From positions 17,530-81,529 of the forward strand of contig QOPV01000004.1 in NCBI GenBank assembly GCA_003331265.1: a stretch of 64,000 nucleotides of DNA. Direction: 5' to 3'. The notes under the pieces are model-generated. The model was not told where the DNA came from and searched no databases. It saw only the letters and a program-made list of their open reading frames with translations. How positions within the stretch are numbered: position 1 is the first letter of the stretch; each line of letters starts with the position of its first letter. Positions 1-8,430 of the stretch are shown here, one piece after another. A program made the translations under genes and the position numbers. Source of the DNA: Cryomorphaceae bacterium. GTDB taxonomy: Bacteria > Bacteroidota > Bacteroidia > Flavobacteriales > Flavobacteriaceae.

Positions 1-365
1 TTATCAACCAACTTTTTATCTGCTCTTTTCTTTTTATTTATTCCACTTTCAATAATTGTTTTTTTTGCAATTAATGATGTAAACCTTTCATCATATCTTT
101 CTATTACAATTTGTGGAAAAATTAATTTTAACTTTTTGATAAAACGTAGTATTTCATTTTCTATTTCAGATTGAGTATTATCTTTTTGTAATGGCTTACC
201 AATTACAAAAACATCAATATGTTCTTTATTCACAATTTGGGTTAAAAAAGGAATTATATCTGATACAGAAACCGTATCAAGTCCAAAGGCCAATACTCTT
301 GATTCATCAGAAATAGCAACACCAATTCTCTTTAGACCGTAATCAATAGCAATAATTTTAGACAT
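1..365 (-). CDS. ruvX: Holliday junction resolvase-like RuvX/YqgF (3' end cut by window)
   Basis: Translating the minus strand from the ATG at 365 gives 121 codons that stay open to the window edge. The product starts MSKIIAIDYGLKRIGVAISD, the N-terminal RNase H-like strand with the metal-binding Asp of the YqgF family, and has DERFTS at residues 92-97, the second family signature. Family members in Bacteroidota are about 135-140 residues, so roughly 15-20 C-terminal residues are missing. The family is linked to 16S rRNA 5'-end maturation and was earlier proposed as a Holliday junction resolvase. It is divergent from dapD with an 84-bp gap. Confidence 0.9.
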   Translation of the reverse strand, partial: MSKIIAIDYGLKRIGVAISDESRVLAFGLDTVSVSDIIPFLTQIVNKEHIDVFVIGKPLQKDNTQSEIENEILRFIKKLKLIFPQIVIERYDERFTSLIAKKTIIESGINKKKRADKKLVD

Positions 366-425
366 TTTTCAAAGTTAATTCATTAATAATTAAGGTTAAA
401 ATATCTGAAAGTATTAATTAGAATG

Positions 426-433
426 TATATTTG
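426..433 (+). promoter_or_regulatory. -7 promoter box of dapD
   Basis: TATATTTG matches the Bacteroidota -7 consensus TAnnTTTG exactly and lies 16 bp before the GTG start of dapD. I see no convincing -33 TTTG at the usual spacing, so this is a half-site call. Confidence 0.5.
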
Positions 434-449
434 AAAAAAATTAAATAAA

Positions 450-1256
450 GTGAAAAAAATTATTGAATCTGCATGGGAAAATAAATCAATTTTAGAAAAT
501 GAAGAAACTAAGCAAGCTATATATTCCGTCATAGATAAATTAGATAAGGGAGAGTTAAGAGTTGCTGAACCTTCAAATACTGGCTGGATTGTTAATGAAT
601 GGGTAAAAAAAGCTGTAATTCTATATTTTCCGATACAAAAAATGAAAACTATTGAAATTGGACCATTAGAATTTCATGATAAAATTCCATTAAAAAGTAA
701 TTATGCTAAAAAAGGTATAAGAGTAGTCCCTCATGCAGTAGCTAGACACGGGGCATACATAAGTAAAGGAGTTATCTTAATGCCCTCATATGTAAATATA
801 GGTTCACACATAGATGAGGGTACCATGATAGATACTTGGGCTACGGTTGGAAGCTGCGCTCAAATTGGTAAAAATGTTCATATTAGTGGAGGAGTTGGAA
901 TTGGTGGAGTATTAGAACCTTTACAAGCTTCTCCTGTAATTATAGAAGATAATGCATTTATTGGGTCTAGGTGTATTGTTGTAGAAGGTGTTAAAGTGGG
1001 TAAAGAAGCTGTTTTGGGAGCTAATGTTGTTCTAACTGCATCAACAAAAATAATAGACGTTTCAAGTGAAGAACCTAAAGAATTTAAAGGTGAAGTTCCT
1101 GAAAGATCAGTTGTAATTCCTGGATCATATACTAAAAATTTTCCAGCTGGTAATTTTCAGGTTCCATGTGCTTTAATAATTGGTAAAAGAAAAGAGAGTA
1201 CAGATAAAAAAACTTCTCTAAACAATGCATTAAGAGATTACAATGTGTCTGCTTAA
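450..1256 (+). CDS. dapD: 2,3,4,5-tetrahydropyridine-2,6-dicarboxylate N-succinyltransferase
   Basis: A 268-residue protein with the left-handed beta-helix hexapeptide repeats of DapD across about residues 95-220, including DEGTMIDTWATVGSCAQIG and the SRCIVVEGVKVG stretch. It uses succinyl-CoA to succinylate tetrahydrodipicolinate in the lysine/diaminopimelate pathway, in the cytoplasm. The start is GTG: the nearest upstream alternative (TTG at 431) hits a stop after five codons, and the length fits the family (about 270). lysA of the same pathway lies 9 kb downstream, so the pathway genes are scattered. The next gene starts 15 bp after the stop and is probably cotranscribed. Confidence 0.95.
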   Translation: MKKIIESAWENKSILENEETKQAIYSVIDKLDKGELRVAEPSNTGWIVNEWVKKAVILYFPIQKMKTIEIGPLEFHDKIPLKSNYAKKGIRVVPHAVARHGAYISKGVILMPSYVNIGSHIDEGTMIDTWATVGSCAQIGKNVHISGGVGIGGVLEPLQASPVIIEDNAFIGSRCIVVEGVKVGKEAVLGANVVLTASTKIIDVSSEEPKEFKGEVPERSVVIPGSYTKNFPAGNFQVPCALIIGKRKESTDKKTSLNNALRDYNVSA

Positions 1257-1270
1257 ACTTAAGTAAGTCG

Positions 1271-1816
1271 ATGGTTTTAGAAATTGAAAAAGCTATTAAA
1301 ACTCTAGAAAAGGGTGGTGTAATAATTTATCCTAGTGATACCATTTGGGCATTAGGGTGTGATGCAACTAATCAAAATGCAATTAATAAAATTTATAAAA
1401 TAAAAAACAGAAATAAATCAATTCCATTTATTTGTTTAATGCGTGATTATAAAATGATTCAAAAATATGCCTCTATAAATAAATCAATTATTAATATTTT
1501 GAAAAAGTTTAAAGAACCCACAACCGTTGTTTATGATAAAGCACAAAATCTGAAAACTTATTCAGATTCAATTGGAATTAGAATTCCAAAAGAATCATTT
1601 TGCAATAATTTATTAAATAAATTTAAAAAACCGATAATTTCAACTTCAGCAAATAAATCCGGGGATGTTTTTCCTATTTATTTTAAGGATATAAATAGTA
1701 GTATTTTAGAACAAGTTGATTTTACAGTAAATTTACGTACTAATGAAAAGCTTGATAAAGCATCTAAAATTATTAGGATATCAAAAGACAATTCAATAAT
1801 AACATTAAGATCTTAA
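1271..1816 (+). CDS. tsaC: L-threonylcarbamoyladenylate synthase (TsaC/Sua5 domain)
   Basis: This 181-residue protein is a single YrdC/Sua5 domain. It has the N-terminal GGVIIYPSDTIWALGCDA strand-loop that binds threonine and ATP, a KxR-rich region near residue 40-60 (KIKNRNKSIPFICL) and the STSANKSGD signature near residue 125. The enzyme makes threonylcarbamoyl-AMP, the precursor of t6A at position 37 of ANN-decoding tRNAs. There is no C-terminal Sua5 domain, so it is TsaC-like in length. It is followed after one base by the CCA-adding enzyme gene, giving two consecutive tRNA-modifying genes that look like one operon. Confidence 0.88.
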   Translation: MVLEIEKAIKTLEKGGVIIYPSDTIWALGCDATNQNAINKIYKIKNRNKSIPFICLMRDYKMIQKYASINKSIINILKKFKEPTTVVYDKAQNLKTYSDSIGIRIPKESFCNNLLNKFKKPIISTSANKSGDVFPIYFKDINSSILEQVDFTVNLRTNEKLDKASKIIRISKDNSIITLRS

Positions 1817-1817
1817 G

Positions 1818-3245
1818 ATGATCGAAAGTTTAATTAAAAATAGTATAGATAACAATTTGTTTAAAGTCATTTCCAACTGTGCAGATAAAATTGGTGTGGA
1901 CTGTTACGTAATTGGTGGGTATGTTAGAGACTTATTAATGGGACTAGAAAAGCCTAAAGATATAGATATACTAGTTGTAGGTGATGGAATTCAAATTGCA
2001 AAAAATGTATCTAAAAAATTAAATACAAATGGTAAAGTTAAGATCTATAAAAATTTTCGCACCGCTGCTTTTAAGCATAACGATATGGAATTGGAATTTG
2101 TTGGTGCTAGAAAAGAGAGTTACAAATTAAATAGCAGAAATCCCAAAGTAGAAATTGGGACCTTAGATGATGATTTGAACAGGAGAGATTTTACAATAAA
2201 TTCTATTGGAATATGTTTAAATGAAAATAAGTGGGGTGAGCTCATTGATAAGTTTAATGGAGTTGATCACATTGATAAAAAATTAATAATTACACCTTTA
2301 GATCCCGTCAAAACGTTCTTAGATGATCCTCTAAGAATGTTAAGAGCGATCCGATTTTCATGTCAATTAAACTTTTTAATAGATCCTAGATGTTTGAAAA
2401 TAATTGCTCAAGAAAAAAACAGAATTAATATAATATCAAGTGAAAGAATTGCTGAAGAACTAAATAAAATCTTAATGACCAACAAACCATCATTAGGATT
2501 TGAAATTCTTTTTGAAACCGGAATTTTAGAGATTATATTACCTGAACTAACAGCCCTGAGAGGGATTGATGAAATTGAAGGACATAAACACAAAGATAAT
2601 TTTAATCATACTTTAGAAGTTCTTGATAACATTTGTGAAACCACAGATAATTTATGGTTACGATGGTCTGCTCTCCTTCATGATATTGGTAAAGCTTCAA
2701 CTAAGAAATTTATAAAAAAAATTGGATGGACATTTCACGGACACGAATTAAAGGGTTCTAAAATGGTTTATAAAATTTTCAAAAGACTTAATCTGCCATT
2801 AAATTATAAATTAAAATATGTTCAAAAAATAATTTACATGAGTTCTAGACCTATTATTTTATCCAGTGAAAACGTTTCTGATTCTGCAGTTAGAAGATTA
2901 ATTTATGATGCCAAAGAAGATGTCGATGATTTACTAACATTATGCGAAGCTGATATAACAACCAAAAACCTAAATAAGTTTAATAAATATTTAAATAATT
3001 TTAAAATAGTTAGACAAAAAATTGTTGAAGTAGAAAAAAGAGATCATATTCGGAATTTTCAACCACCAATTTCAGGAAAAGAAATAATGAATTATTTTAA
3101 TTTAAAACCCGGAAAAGAAATTGGTATTATTAAAGAATTTATTAAAGAATCTATACTGGATGGTAAAATACCTAATGATTACGAATCTGCTAAATCTATA
3201 ATGAGTAAAAAAGGGATTCAAATGGGTCTAAAAATTTATAAATGA
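1818..3245 (+). CDS. cca: CCA tRNA nucleotidyltransferase with HD domain
   Basis: The 475-residue protein has the class II nucleotidyltransferase motif GGYVRDLLMG (residues 33-42) followed by KDIDILVVGDG, which supplies the metal-binding Asp pair, then the RRDFTINSIG motif and the DDPLRMLRAIRFSCQL head-neck motif. An HD phosphohydrolase domain follows, with HTLEVLDNI and LLHDIGKAS around residue 265-292. It adds or repairs the 3' CCA of tRNAs; tRNA-Trp in this window lacks an encoded CCA, so the function is needed. Its last 4 bp overlap the start of ctaA in an ATGA arrangement, which suggests translational coupling. Confidence 0.93.
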   Translation: MIESLIKNSIDNNLFKVISNCADKIGVDCYVIGGYVRDLLMGLEKPKDIDILVVGDGIQIAKNVSKKLNTNGKVKIYKNFRTAAFKHNDMELEFVGARKESYKLNSRNPKVEIGTLDDDLNRRDFTINSIGICLNENKWGELIDKFNGVDHIDKKLIITPLDPVKTFLDDPLRMLRAIRFSCQLNFLIDPRCLKIIAQEKNRINIISSERIAEELNKILMTNKPSLGFEILFETGILEIILPELTALRGIDEIEGHKHKDNFNHTLEVLDNICETTDNLWLRWSALLHDIGKASTKKFIKKIGWTFHGHELKGSKMVYKIFKRLNLPLNYKLKYVQKIIYMSSRPIILSSENVSDSAVRRLIYDAKEDVDDLLTLCEADITTKNLNKFNKYLNNFKIVRQKIVEVEKRDHIRNFQPPISGKEIMNYFNLKPGKEIGIIKEFIKESILDGKIPNDYESAKSIMSKKGIQMGLKIYK

Positions 3246-4261
3246 AAAAAAGATTCATTAAAATTTCTAAAATAAGTTTGATTTTAGTACTCCTAGTAAT
3301 TTTAGCTGGATCTTTAGTCAGAATGACTGGAAGCGGGATGGGATGCCCTGATTGGCCAAAATGTTTTGGATACTTAATTCCGCCAACAAATATTTCTGAA
3401 ATAGAATGGTCTCCAAATAAAAGTTATAAAAAAGGAATCATTTTAAGAAACAATGGGAAGTTAATAGTTTCTAAAAGTGATTTTACTTCTAGTAATCAAA
3501 TAAATTTTTCTAATTGGAAAAATTACACAAAACATAACTATTCAGATTTTGATGCAACAAAAACCTGGATTGAATTTATTAATAGATTACTTGGAGCTAT
3601 AGCTGGATTAGCCACTCTAATTATGTTTGTTTTTTCATTTTCTTATTGGAATAAGAAAAATATTCTAATATTAAACTCTTTATTAATAATAATTGGAATG
3701 GGATTTCAGGCTTGGTTGGGCAAACTTGTTGTTGATTCAAATTTGGCTCCCTATAAAATTACAGTTCATATGCTAATGGCTTTAGTAATTATATCATTAA
3801 TAATTTATTCAATATTTAAAACTCAAAAAAATTTGAACGATGAAATTATTAGAGACTCTTTTGTAAAAAATTTAGTTTCATTTACAGTCTTAATCAGTTT
3901 AATCCAAATAGTAATAGGTACTCAAGTAAGAGAGTTCATTGATTTACAGTATGAAATATATGGACCAAATAATAAAGATAAGTGGCTAAATGCTCCAAAC
4001 TTTTATTTCTATTTTCATAGAACATTTTCCATTTTAATTCTTTTATTAAACTTTGGATTGTACTACTTAATTAAATTAAGAAATTATAGTTCCATTATAA
4101 TTAGAAAAATTAGTTTTATAATTTTTTTAGAAATAGTAGTAGGAATAGTTATGTACTACATCGATTTCCCTTTCTTGAGTCAACCAATTCATCTATTATT
4201 GGCCACTATATTATTTAGTTATCAATATTACTGGATGCTTCATTTTAAAAGAACATATTAA
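3242..4261 (+). CDS. ctaA: Heme A synthase, COX15/CtaA family
   Basis: A 339-residue protein with about eight hydrophobic segments. The first periplasmic loop has the Cys pair GMGCPDWPKCFG (residues 33-43). Conserved His residues that fit heme or substrate ligands are H176 (TVHMLM), H259 (YFHRTF) and H317 (QPIHLLL). At the position where CtaA/COX15 usually reads ExxHR, this protein reads EFINR, with Asn at 114. The enzyme converts heme O to heme A for cytochrome oxidase. The first loop is long (about residues 45-105). It overlaps cca by 4 bp, and the following gene begins directly after its stop codon. Confidence 0.88.
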   Translation: MKKRFIKISKISLILVLLVILAGSLVRMTGSGMGCPDWPKCFGYLIPPTNISEIEWSPNKSYKKGIILRNNGKLIVSKSDFTSSNQINFSNWKNYTKHNYSDFDATKTWIEFINRLLGAIAGLATLIMFVFSFSYWNKKNILILNSLLIIIGMGFQAWLGKLVVDSNLAPYKITVHMLMALVIISLIIYSIFKTQKNLNDEIIRDSFVKNLVSFTVLISLIQIVIGTQVREFIDLQYEIYGPNNKDKWLNAPNFYFYFHRTFSILILLLNFGLYYLIKLRNYSSIIIRKISFIIFLEIVVGIVMYYIDFPFLSQPIHLLLATILFSYQYYWMLHFKRTY

Positions 4262-4747
4262 ATGATTTACAGAATTAGAATTATACTTGATTGTGATGGA
4301 GAAGTCTTTCGAGATATTGAAATTCGGGAAAATAGTTCATTTGAAGATCTTCATTTATCGATAATAAATTATTTTAATTTTAATGGAGGAGAAATGGCCT
4401 CATTTTACATAAGTGATGATAGTTGGAAACAAGGTGAAGAAATTATGTTAGAGAATTTTACTGGAGATAATTACCAAATGGTAATGAAAACTACTAAATT
4501 AAATTCAGTAATAAATGAAAGTAACAACAAATTTATTTACATATATGACTTTTTAAAACTTTGGACATTTTATGTAGAAGTTTTTGAAATTAAAGAAGAA
4601 AAAGGAGGGTCTGAATATCCAAAAAATATTTTTTCAAATGGAAATCTACCCGATCAGCCCCCCGAAAAAAAATTTGTATCGGATGGAAAAATAAATGAAA
4701 TATTTGATGACGATGATAGTGATTTATATAATGATAATTTTTATTAA
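4262..4747 (+). CDS. Plasmid pRiA4b ORF-3-like protein (IS1096 passenger TnpR-like fold)
   Basis: The 161-residue protein begins MIYRIRIILDCDGEVFRDIE and continues with SSFEDLHLSIINYFNF and EMASFYISDDSWKQGEEI, the typical start of the PRiA4_ORF3 family (PF07929), common as a chromosomal gene in Bacteroidota. The C-terminal 30 residues are acidic (IFDDDDSDLYNDNFY). The molecular function of the family is not established, and the mobile-element name is historical; nothing around it looks mobile. It starts at the base after the ctaA stop and overlaps the convergent neighbour by 4 bp at their stop codons. Confidence 0.75.
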   Translation: MIYRIRIILDCDGEVFRDIEIRENSSFEDLHLSIINYFNFNGGEMASFYISDDSWKQGEEIMLENFTGDNYQMVMKTTKLNSVINESNNKFIYIYDFLKLWTFYVEVFEIKEEKGGSEYPKNIFSNGNLPDQPPEKKFVSDGKINEIFDDDDSDLYNDNFY

Positions 4748-5805
4748 TCTACACTCAGCATTTCATGATTTTCATAATTATTTAAAATATAATCAAATGA
4801 AGCTTTCATAATTTCTCCCATATTTGAAGCTTTCTTAAAATTTTGATCTCTTGTAAGAGAATATATTTGTTGAGATAACAATTTAATATTTTCTTTTTTT
4901 GAAATATTATCACTAATCATACACTTTAAAATATTTTTTGATCTCTGAATTGAACTCAAAATTCTTTTTGCTATAATTGACCTTTCTTCAATTTTATATT
5001 GATCAACGGAATTTTTTTGTAATTTATCTTTAATTATTTCCATAATTCTTTTATTTTCCTTAAAAAATTGTGGTCTATAAATTTGTAAATTACCTTCATA
5101 ACTTTGCTGATCAAAATCAATTGCTCTAATCTTATAAACCACTTGATCAAAATCATGAGTAGGAATTATGACATAATTATAAGATCTCATATCACCTAAG
5201 AGTCGAATCATGCATCTTTCATTAAATTTTACAAATTCCTTAGCAATTTGAGTTTTTTCTAAATCATTACATTTTGGTAAAAACTCATCAAAAAATTCAT
5301 CACCAGGTATACCTGTAATATGCTCCTCAATTAACGTGTCTTCAAAAACTAAAAAATTTAAATTATATGGCGATAAAATATGTTCAAACTCTAACCCATA
5401 AACTCTTGAGGCATCTGCTTTTTTAACGTAGAAATAAGTAAAGTTATCATTTAAAACATTTCTAATTTTCACTCTAAAAGGTTTTGAGTTTCCAAAAGTA
5501 CAGTAATCAATGGCATCTACATTTAAAAATTTTATATTTAATTCGTTTCCATCAGAGTGTAATAAATTATATACTTTTTTTAGGTTTTCATCAATCTCTT
5601 TTCTTTCAAAATCAGAATAAAATACCCTGACCCATAATGTATCTATTTCTTTATTATTATATACTGAAACACTACCTGAGAACCTTTTTAAATCTTCATA
5701 AAAAATTGGAATAATAATTTTTCTATTATATGAAATTAAATAATCATTTAAGCTCTTACTTATCTTGTAAGATGGTTTCTTTTTTGACATTAATTTTTTG
5801 TTCAT
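4744..5805 (-). CDS. Uncharacterised conserved flavobacterial protein with protein-kinase-like motifs
   Basis: I recognise this 353-residue protein as a type common in Flavobacteriia without a named function. Visible motifs resemble a kinase/APH fold in order: YFYVKKAD (Lys128/129, possible beta-3 lysine), an acidic helix RVYGLEFEHIL, a hinge-like LIEEHITGIPGDEFF (159-172), GDMRSYN (Asp205 and Asn210 in the D-x4-N spacing of catalytic loops) and RAIDFDQQSYEG (Asp230 in the place of DFG). A helical tail follows, with ERSIIAKRI. No glycine-rich loop is obvious. Met6 (position 5790) is an alternative start. A TACCTTTG box upstream supports its own promoter, divergent from uvrB. The kinase assignment is inference. 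Confidence 0.6.
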   Translation of the reverse strand: MNKKLMSKKKPSYKISKSLNDYLISYNRKIIIPIFYEDLKRFSGSVSVYNNKEIDTLWVRVFYSDFERKEIDENLKKVYNLLHSDGNELNIKFLNVDAIDYCTFGNSKPFRVKIRNVLNDNFTYFYVKKADASRVYGLEFEHILSPYNLNFLVFEDTLIEEHITGIPGDEFFDEFLPKCNDLEKTQIAKEFVKFNERCMIRLLGDMRSYNYVIIPTHDFDQVVYKIRAIDFDQQSYEGNLQIYRPQFFKENKRIMEIIKDKLQKNSVDQYKIEERSIIAKRILSSIQRSKNILKCMISDNISKKENIKLLSQQIYSLTRDQNFKKASNMGEIMKASFDYILNNYENHEMLSVD

Positions 5806-5818
5806 ATAATGTTTTTTT

Positions 5819-5826
5819 CAAAGGTA
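5819..5826 (-). promoter_or_regulatory. -7 promoter box for the kinase-like gene
   Basis: Read on the minus strand this is TACCTTTG, an exact match to TAnnTTTG, ending 13 bp before the ATG at 5805. No clear -33 element is visible at 17-23 bp. Confidence 0.4.
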
Positions 5827-5850
5827 ACTTATTTATTATTTGGTAAGTTA
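5825..5850. promoter_or_regulatory. Inverted repeat between divergent promoters
   Basis: TAACTTA (5825-5831) and TAAGTTA (5844-5850) form a perfect 7-bp inverted repeat with a 12-bp spacer. It sits between the two opposed -7 boxes of the kinase-like gene and uvrB, overlapping the minus-strand box by two bases, as an operator for both genes would. No regulator is assigned. Confidence 0.35.
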
Positions 5851-5856
5851 TTATCG

Positions 5857-5864
5857 TAAATTTG
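5857..5864 (+). promoter_or_regulatory. -7 promoter box of uvrB
   Basis: TAAATTTG matches TAnnTTTG exactly and lies 19 bp before the TTG start of uvrB. A TTTG at 5839-5842 could be the -33 element but is only 14 bp away, shorter than usual. Confidence 0.45.
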
Positions 5865-5883
5865 TTTAAAGTTAAATTTTATT

Positions 5884-7854
5884 TTGTTCGATTTACAATC
5901 AGATTATAGTCCAACCGGTGATCAGCCTGAAGCAATTAAGGAACTTGTCTCTGGAATTAATGATGAACTAAAATTTCAAACTCTTAAAGGAGTTACTGGG
6001 TCAGGAAAAACTTTTACAGTAGCCAATGTAATTAATGAGCTTAATAAACCAACTTTAGTTTTAGCCCACAACAAGACTTTAGCGGCCCAATTGTACTCAG
6101 AATTTAAACAATATTTTCCCAAAAATGCTGTAGAATATTTTGTCTCATATTATGATTATTATCAACCCGAAGCATATCTTCCTGTCTCCGGAACTTATAT
6201 AGAAAAAGATTTATCAATAAATGAAGAAATTGAAAAACTTAGACTTAGTACTACCTCATCACTTCTTTCTGGGAGAAGAGATGTGATTGTAATTGCATCT
6301 GTGTCTTGTTTATATGGAATTGGAAATCCAGTTGAGTTTAAAAAAAATATTATTCAAATTGAGAAAAATCTTAATATTTCTAGAACAAAGTTTTTGCATA
6401 AACTTGTTCAAAGTCTTTATTCTAGATCAAATTTAGAATTAACCAGTGGATCTTTTCGAGTTTCTGGTGATACTATTGATGTTTTTCCTAGTTATGCAGA
6501 CCATGCTTTTAAAATTCATTTTTTTGGAGACGAAATAGAAGAAATTGAAATATTCGATCCTCTTACAAATAAAATTTATGAAAAATTAGAAAAATTATTT
6601 ATTTACCCAGCCAATATGTTTGCAACATCACCAGATGTTCTTCAAAATGCAATGAACAAAATAAGAGAAGATCTATTAAGTCAAATAACATATTTTAAAG
6701 AAATTGGTAAACACTTGGAAGCAAAAAGATTGGAAGAAAGAACAAATTTTGATTTAGAAATGATAGCTGAATTAGGATATTGCTCAGGAATTGAAAACTA
6801 TTCTAGATATATTGACGGAAGGGAACCTGGAACGAGACCGTTTTGTTTACTTGATTATTTTCCTGAAGATTATTTAATGATTGTTGATGAAAGTCATGTT
6901 ACATTATCACAAGTTCATGCTATGTACGGAGGAGATAGAAGTAGAAAAGAAAATTTGGTGGAATATGGGTTTCGCCTTCCAGCTGCAATGGATAATAGAC
7001 CATTAAAGTATGAAGAGTTTGAATACATTCAAAATCAAGTAATATACGTAAGTGCAACTCCTTCAGATTATGAGTTACTAAAAACTGAAGGAATTTATAT
7101 TGAACAAATTATAAGACCAACAGGTTTATTGGATCCAAAAATTGAAATTAGACCAAGCGATAATCAGATCGACGATTTGATAAATGAAGTTCAAGAAATA
7201 GTAGAAAAAAATGAAAGAATTTTAATTACCACTCTAACTAAAAGAATGGCAGAAGAATTAGTGAAGTTTCTAAGTAGAATTGATATAAGGTCTAGATATA
7301 TTCATAGTGATATTGATACATTAGAAAGAGTAGAAATTATGCAGGGACTTAGAAAGGGGTTATTCGATGTTCTTGTGGGTGTAAATCTATTAAGAGAGGG
7401 GTTAGATTTACCTGAGGTTTCATTGGTAATAATTTTAGATGCAGATAAGGAAGGTTTTTTAAGAAGTCACAGGTCGTTAACACAAACCATTGGAAGAGCA
7501 GCAAGAAATATTAACGGAAAAGCAATAATGTATGCAAATAGAATAACTAAAAGTATGCAAAAAACTATAGACGAAACCTCATACAGAAGAAAAAAACAAA
7601 AAGAGTTCAATAAAAAATTCAATATAACCCCTACTCCATTAAACAAAAGTATTAATGATGTTTTTTTGAATGAAAACAGTCAAGTAAATTTTAAAAAGGA
7701 AAATGAAAGTATTCAAGAAATTAAAAACTTATCTAAGGCCGAAAAAGAAAAAGAAGTAAGAAAGTTCAGAATTAAAATGGAAAAGGCTGCTAAGTCCTTA
7801 GATTTCATTGAGGCAGCTAGATTAAGAGATATAATAAAAATATTGAAAGCATAA
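5884..7854 (+). CDS. uvrB: Excinuclease ABC subunit UvrB
   Basis: The 656-residue protein carries the Walker A GVTGSGKT (about 38-45), the beta-hairpin region YYDYYQPEAYLP that inserts between DNA strands, the DESHVT motif of the helicase core, the LLREGLDLPEVSLV and QTIGRAARN motifs V and VI, and a C-terminal UVR motif (final 35 residues, KFRIKMEKAAKSLDFIEAAR) that contacts UvrA/UvrC. It is the damage-verifying helicase-like subunit of nucleotide excision repair. The start is TTG; homologues begin with a very similar short lead before SDYxPTGDQPEAI, so an upstream start is unlikely. A bidirectional terminator follows directly. Confidence 0.96.
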   Translation: MFDLQSDYSPTGDQPEAIKELVSGINDELKFQTLKGVTGSGKTFTVANVINELNKPTLVLAHNKTLAAQLYSEFKQYFPKNAVEYFVSYYDYYQPEAYLPVSGTYIEKDLSINEEIEKLRLSTTSSLLSGRRDVIVIASVSCLYGIGNPVEFKKNIIQIEKNLNISRTKFLHKLVQSLYSRSNLELTSGSFRVSGDTIDVFPSYADHAFKIHFFGDEIEEIEIFDPLTNKIYEKLEKLFIYPANMFATSPDVLQNAMNKIREDLLSQITYFKEIGKHLEAKRLEERTNFDLEMIAELGYCSGIENYSRYIDGREPGTRPFCLLDYFPEDYLMIVDESHVTLSQVHAMYGGDRSRKENLVEYGFRLPAAMDNRPLKYEEFEYIQNQVIYVSATPSDYELLKTEGIYIEQIIRPTGLLDPKIEIRPSDNQIDDLINEVQEIVEKNERILITTLTKRMAEELVKFLSRIDIRSRYIHSDIDTLERVEIMQGLRKGLFDVLVGVNLLREGLDLPEVSLVIILDADKEGFLRSHRSLTQTIGRAARNINGKAIMYANRITKSMQKTIDETSYRRKKQKEFNKKFNITPTPLNKSINDVFLNENSQVNFKKENESIQEIKNLSKAEKEKEVRKFRIKMEKAAKSLDFIEAARLRDIIKILKA

Positions 7855-7887
7855 AAAAAGGGAAGATTAAAATCTTCCCTTTTTTTT
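7853..7887. terminator. Bidirectional intrinsic terminator between uvrB and hsp20
   Basis: GGGAAGATT (7860-7868) pairs perfectly with AATCTTCCC (7871-7879), flanked by seven A on the left and eight T on the right. With A/T tracts on both sides it can terminate both convergent genes, overlapping both stop codons. Confidence 0.85.
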
Positions 7888-8308
7888 ATTTCTTAACACT
7901 AATTATTTTTTTAGTAACATTTTGAAATTCCTTTCTTTTAGGAAGTGTAATTGAAAGAATTCCATTTCTATAAATAGAGTTAATTTTATCAGTATCAATT
8001 AAATATGGTAATTCAAAAGATTTTTCAAAAGAAGAAAATTCAAACTCTTTAATATTATAATTATAATCTGTTTGTTCTTTTTTATTTAATGTAGAAATAG
8101 ATAGAAGTCTATTTTCAATTTCAATTTGAAAATCTTCATTACTTTTTCCTGGTGCAATAACTTCCAAAACGTACTCTTTATCATTTTCTTTAACATTAAA
8201 AGAAGGATTATAAAAAGAATTTTGAGGAACATTTATATCCCAATTATTTTTAAAAAATTGATCAAAAAATAATGGAAATAAAGATGATTGTTTTTTAATT
8301 AAGTTCAT
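7886..8308 (-). CDS. Small heat shock protein, Hsp20/alpha-crystallin family
   Basis: A 140-residue protein with an N-terminal arm (about 35 residues, with FDQFFKNNWDI) and an alpha-crystallin domain starting at NPSFNVKENDKEYVLEVIAPG. The conserved NGILSITLPK motif lies near residue 114-123 and a short C-terminal extension ends IISVKK. Such proteins hold unfolding proteins in a refoldable state without ATP. It stands alone between sucC and uvrB. The upstream gap is AT-rich and I find no exact -7 box in it. Confidence 0.92.
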   Translation of the reverse strand: MNLIKKQSSLFPLFFDQFFKNNWDINVPQNSFYNPSFNVKENDKEYVLEVIAPGKSNEDFQIEIENRLLSISTLNKKEQTDYNYNIKEFEFSSFEKSFELPYLIDTDKINSIYRNGILSITLPKRKEFQNVTKKIISVKK

Positions 8309-8430
8309 AATGTATATTTTAAATTAAACAAATTTTTAACAATTTGAATTATACAAAATGAGTACCAAAGAATTTATAATGACAAAAAGTCATTTAATTA
8401 TATAAATTAAGTGTCAAAATGTCTTCTTTT

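Noticed and set aside
4262..4747. Mobile element because of the pRiA4b/IS1096 family name
   Set aside because: No terminal repeats, transposase or target duplication nearby; the family is a common chromosomal gene in Bacteroidota.
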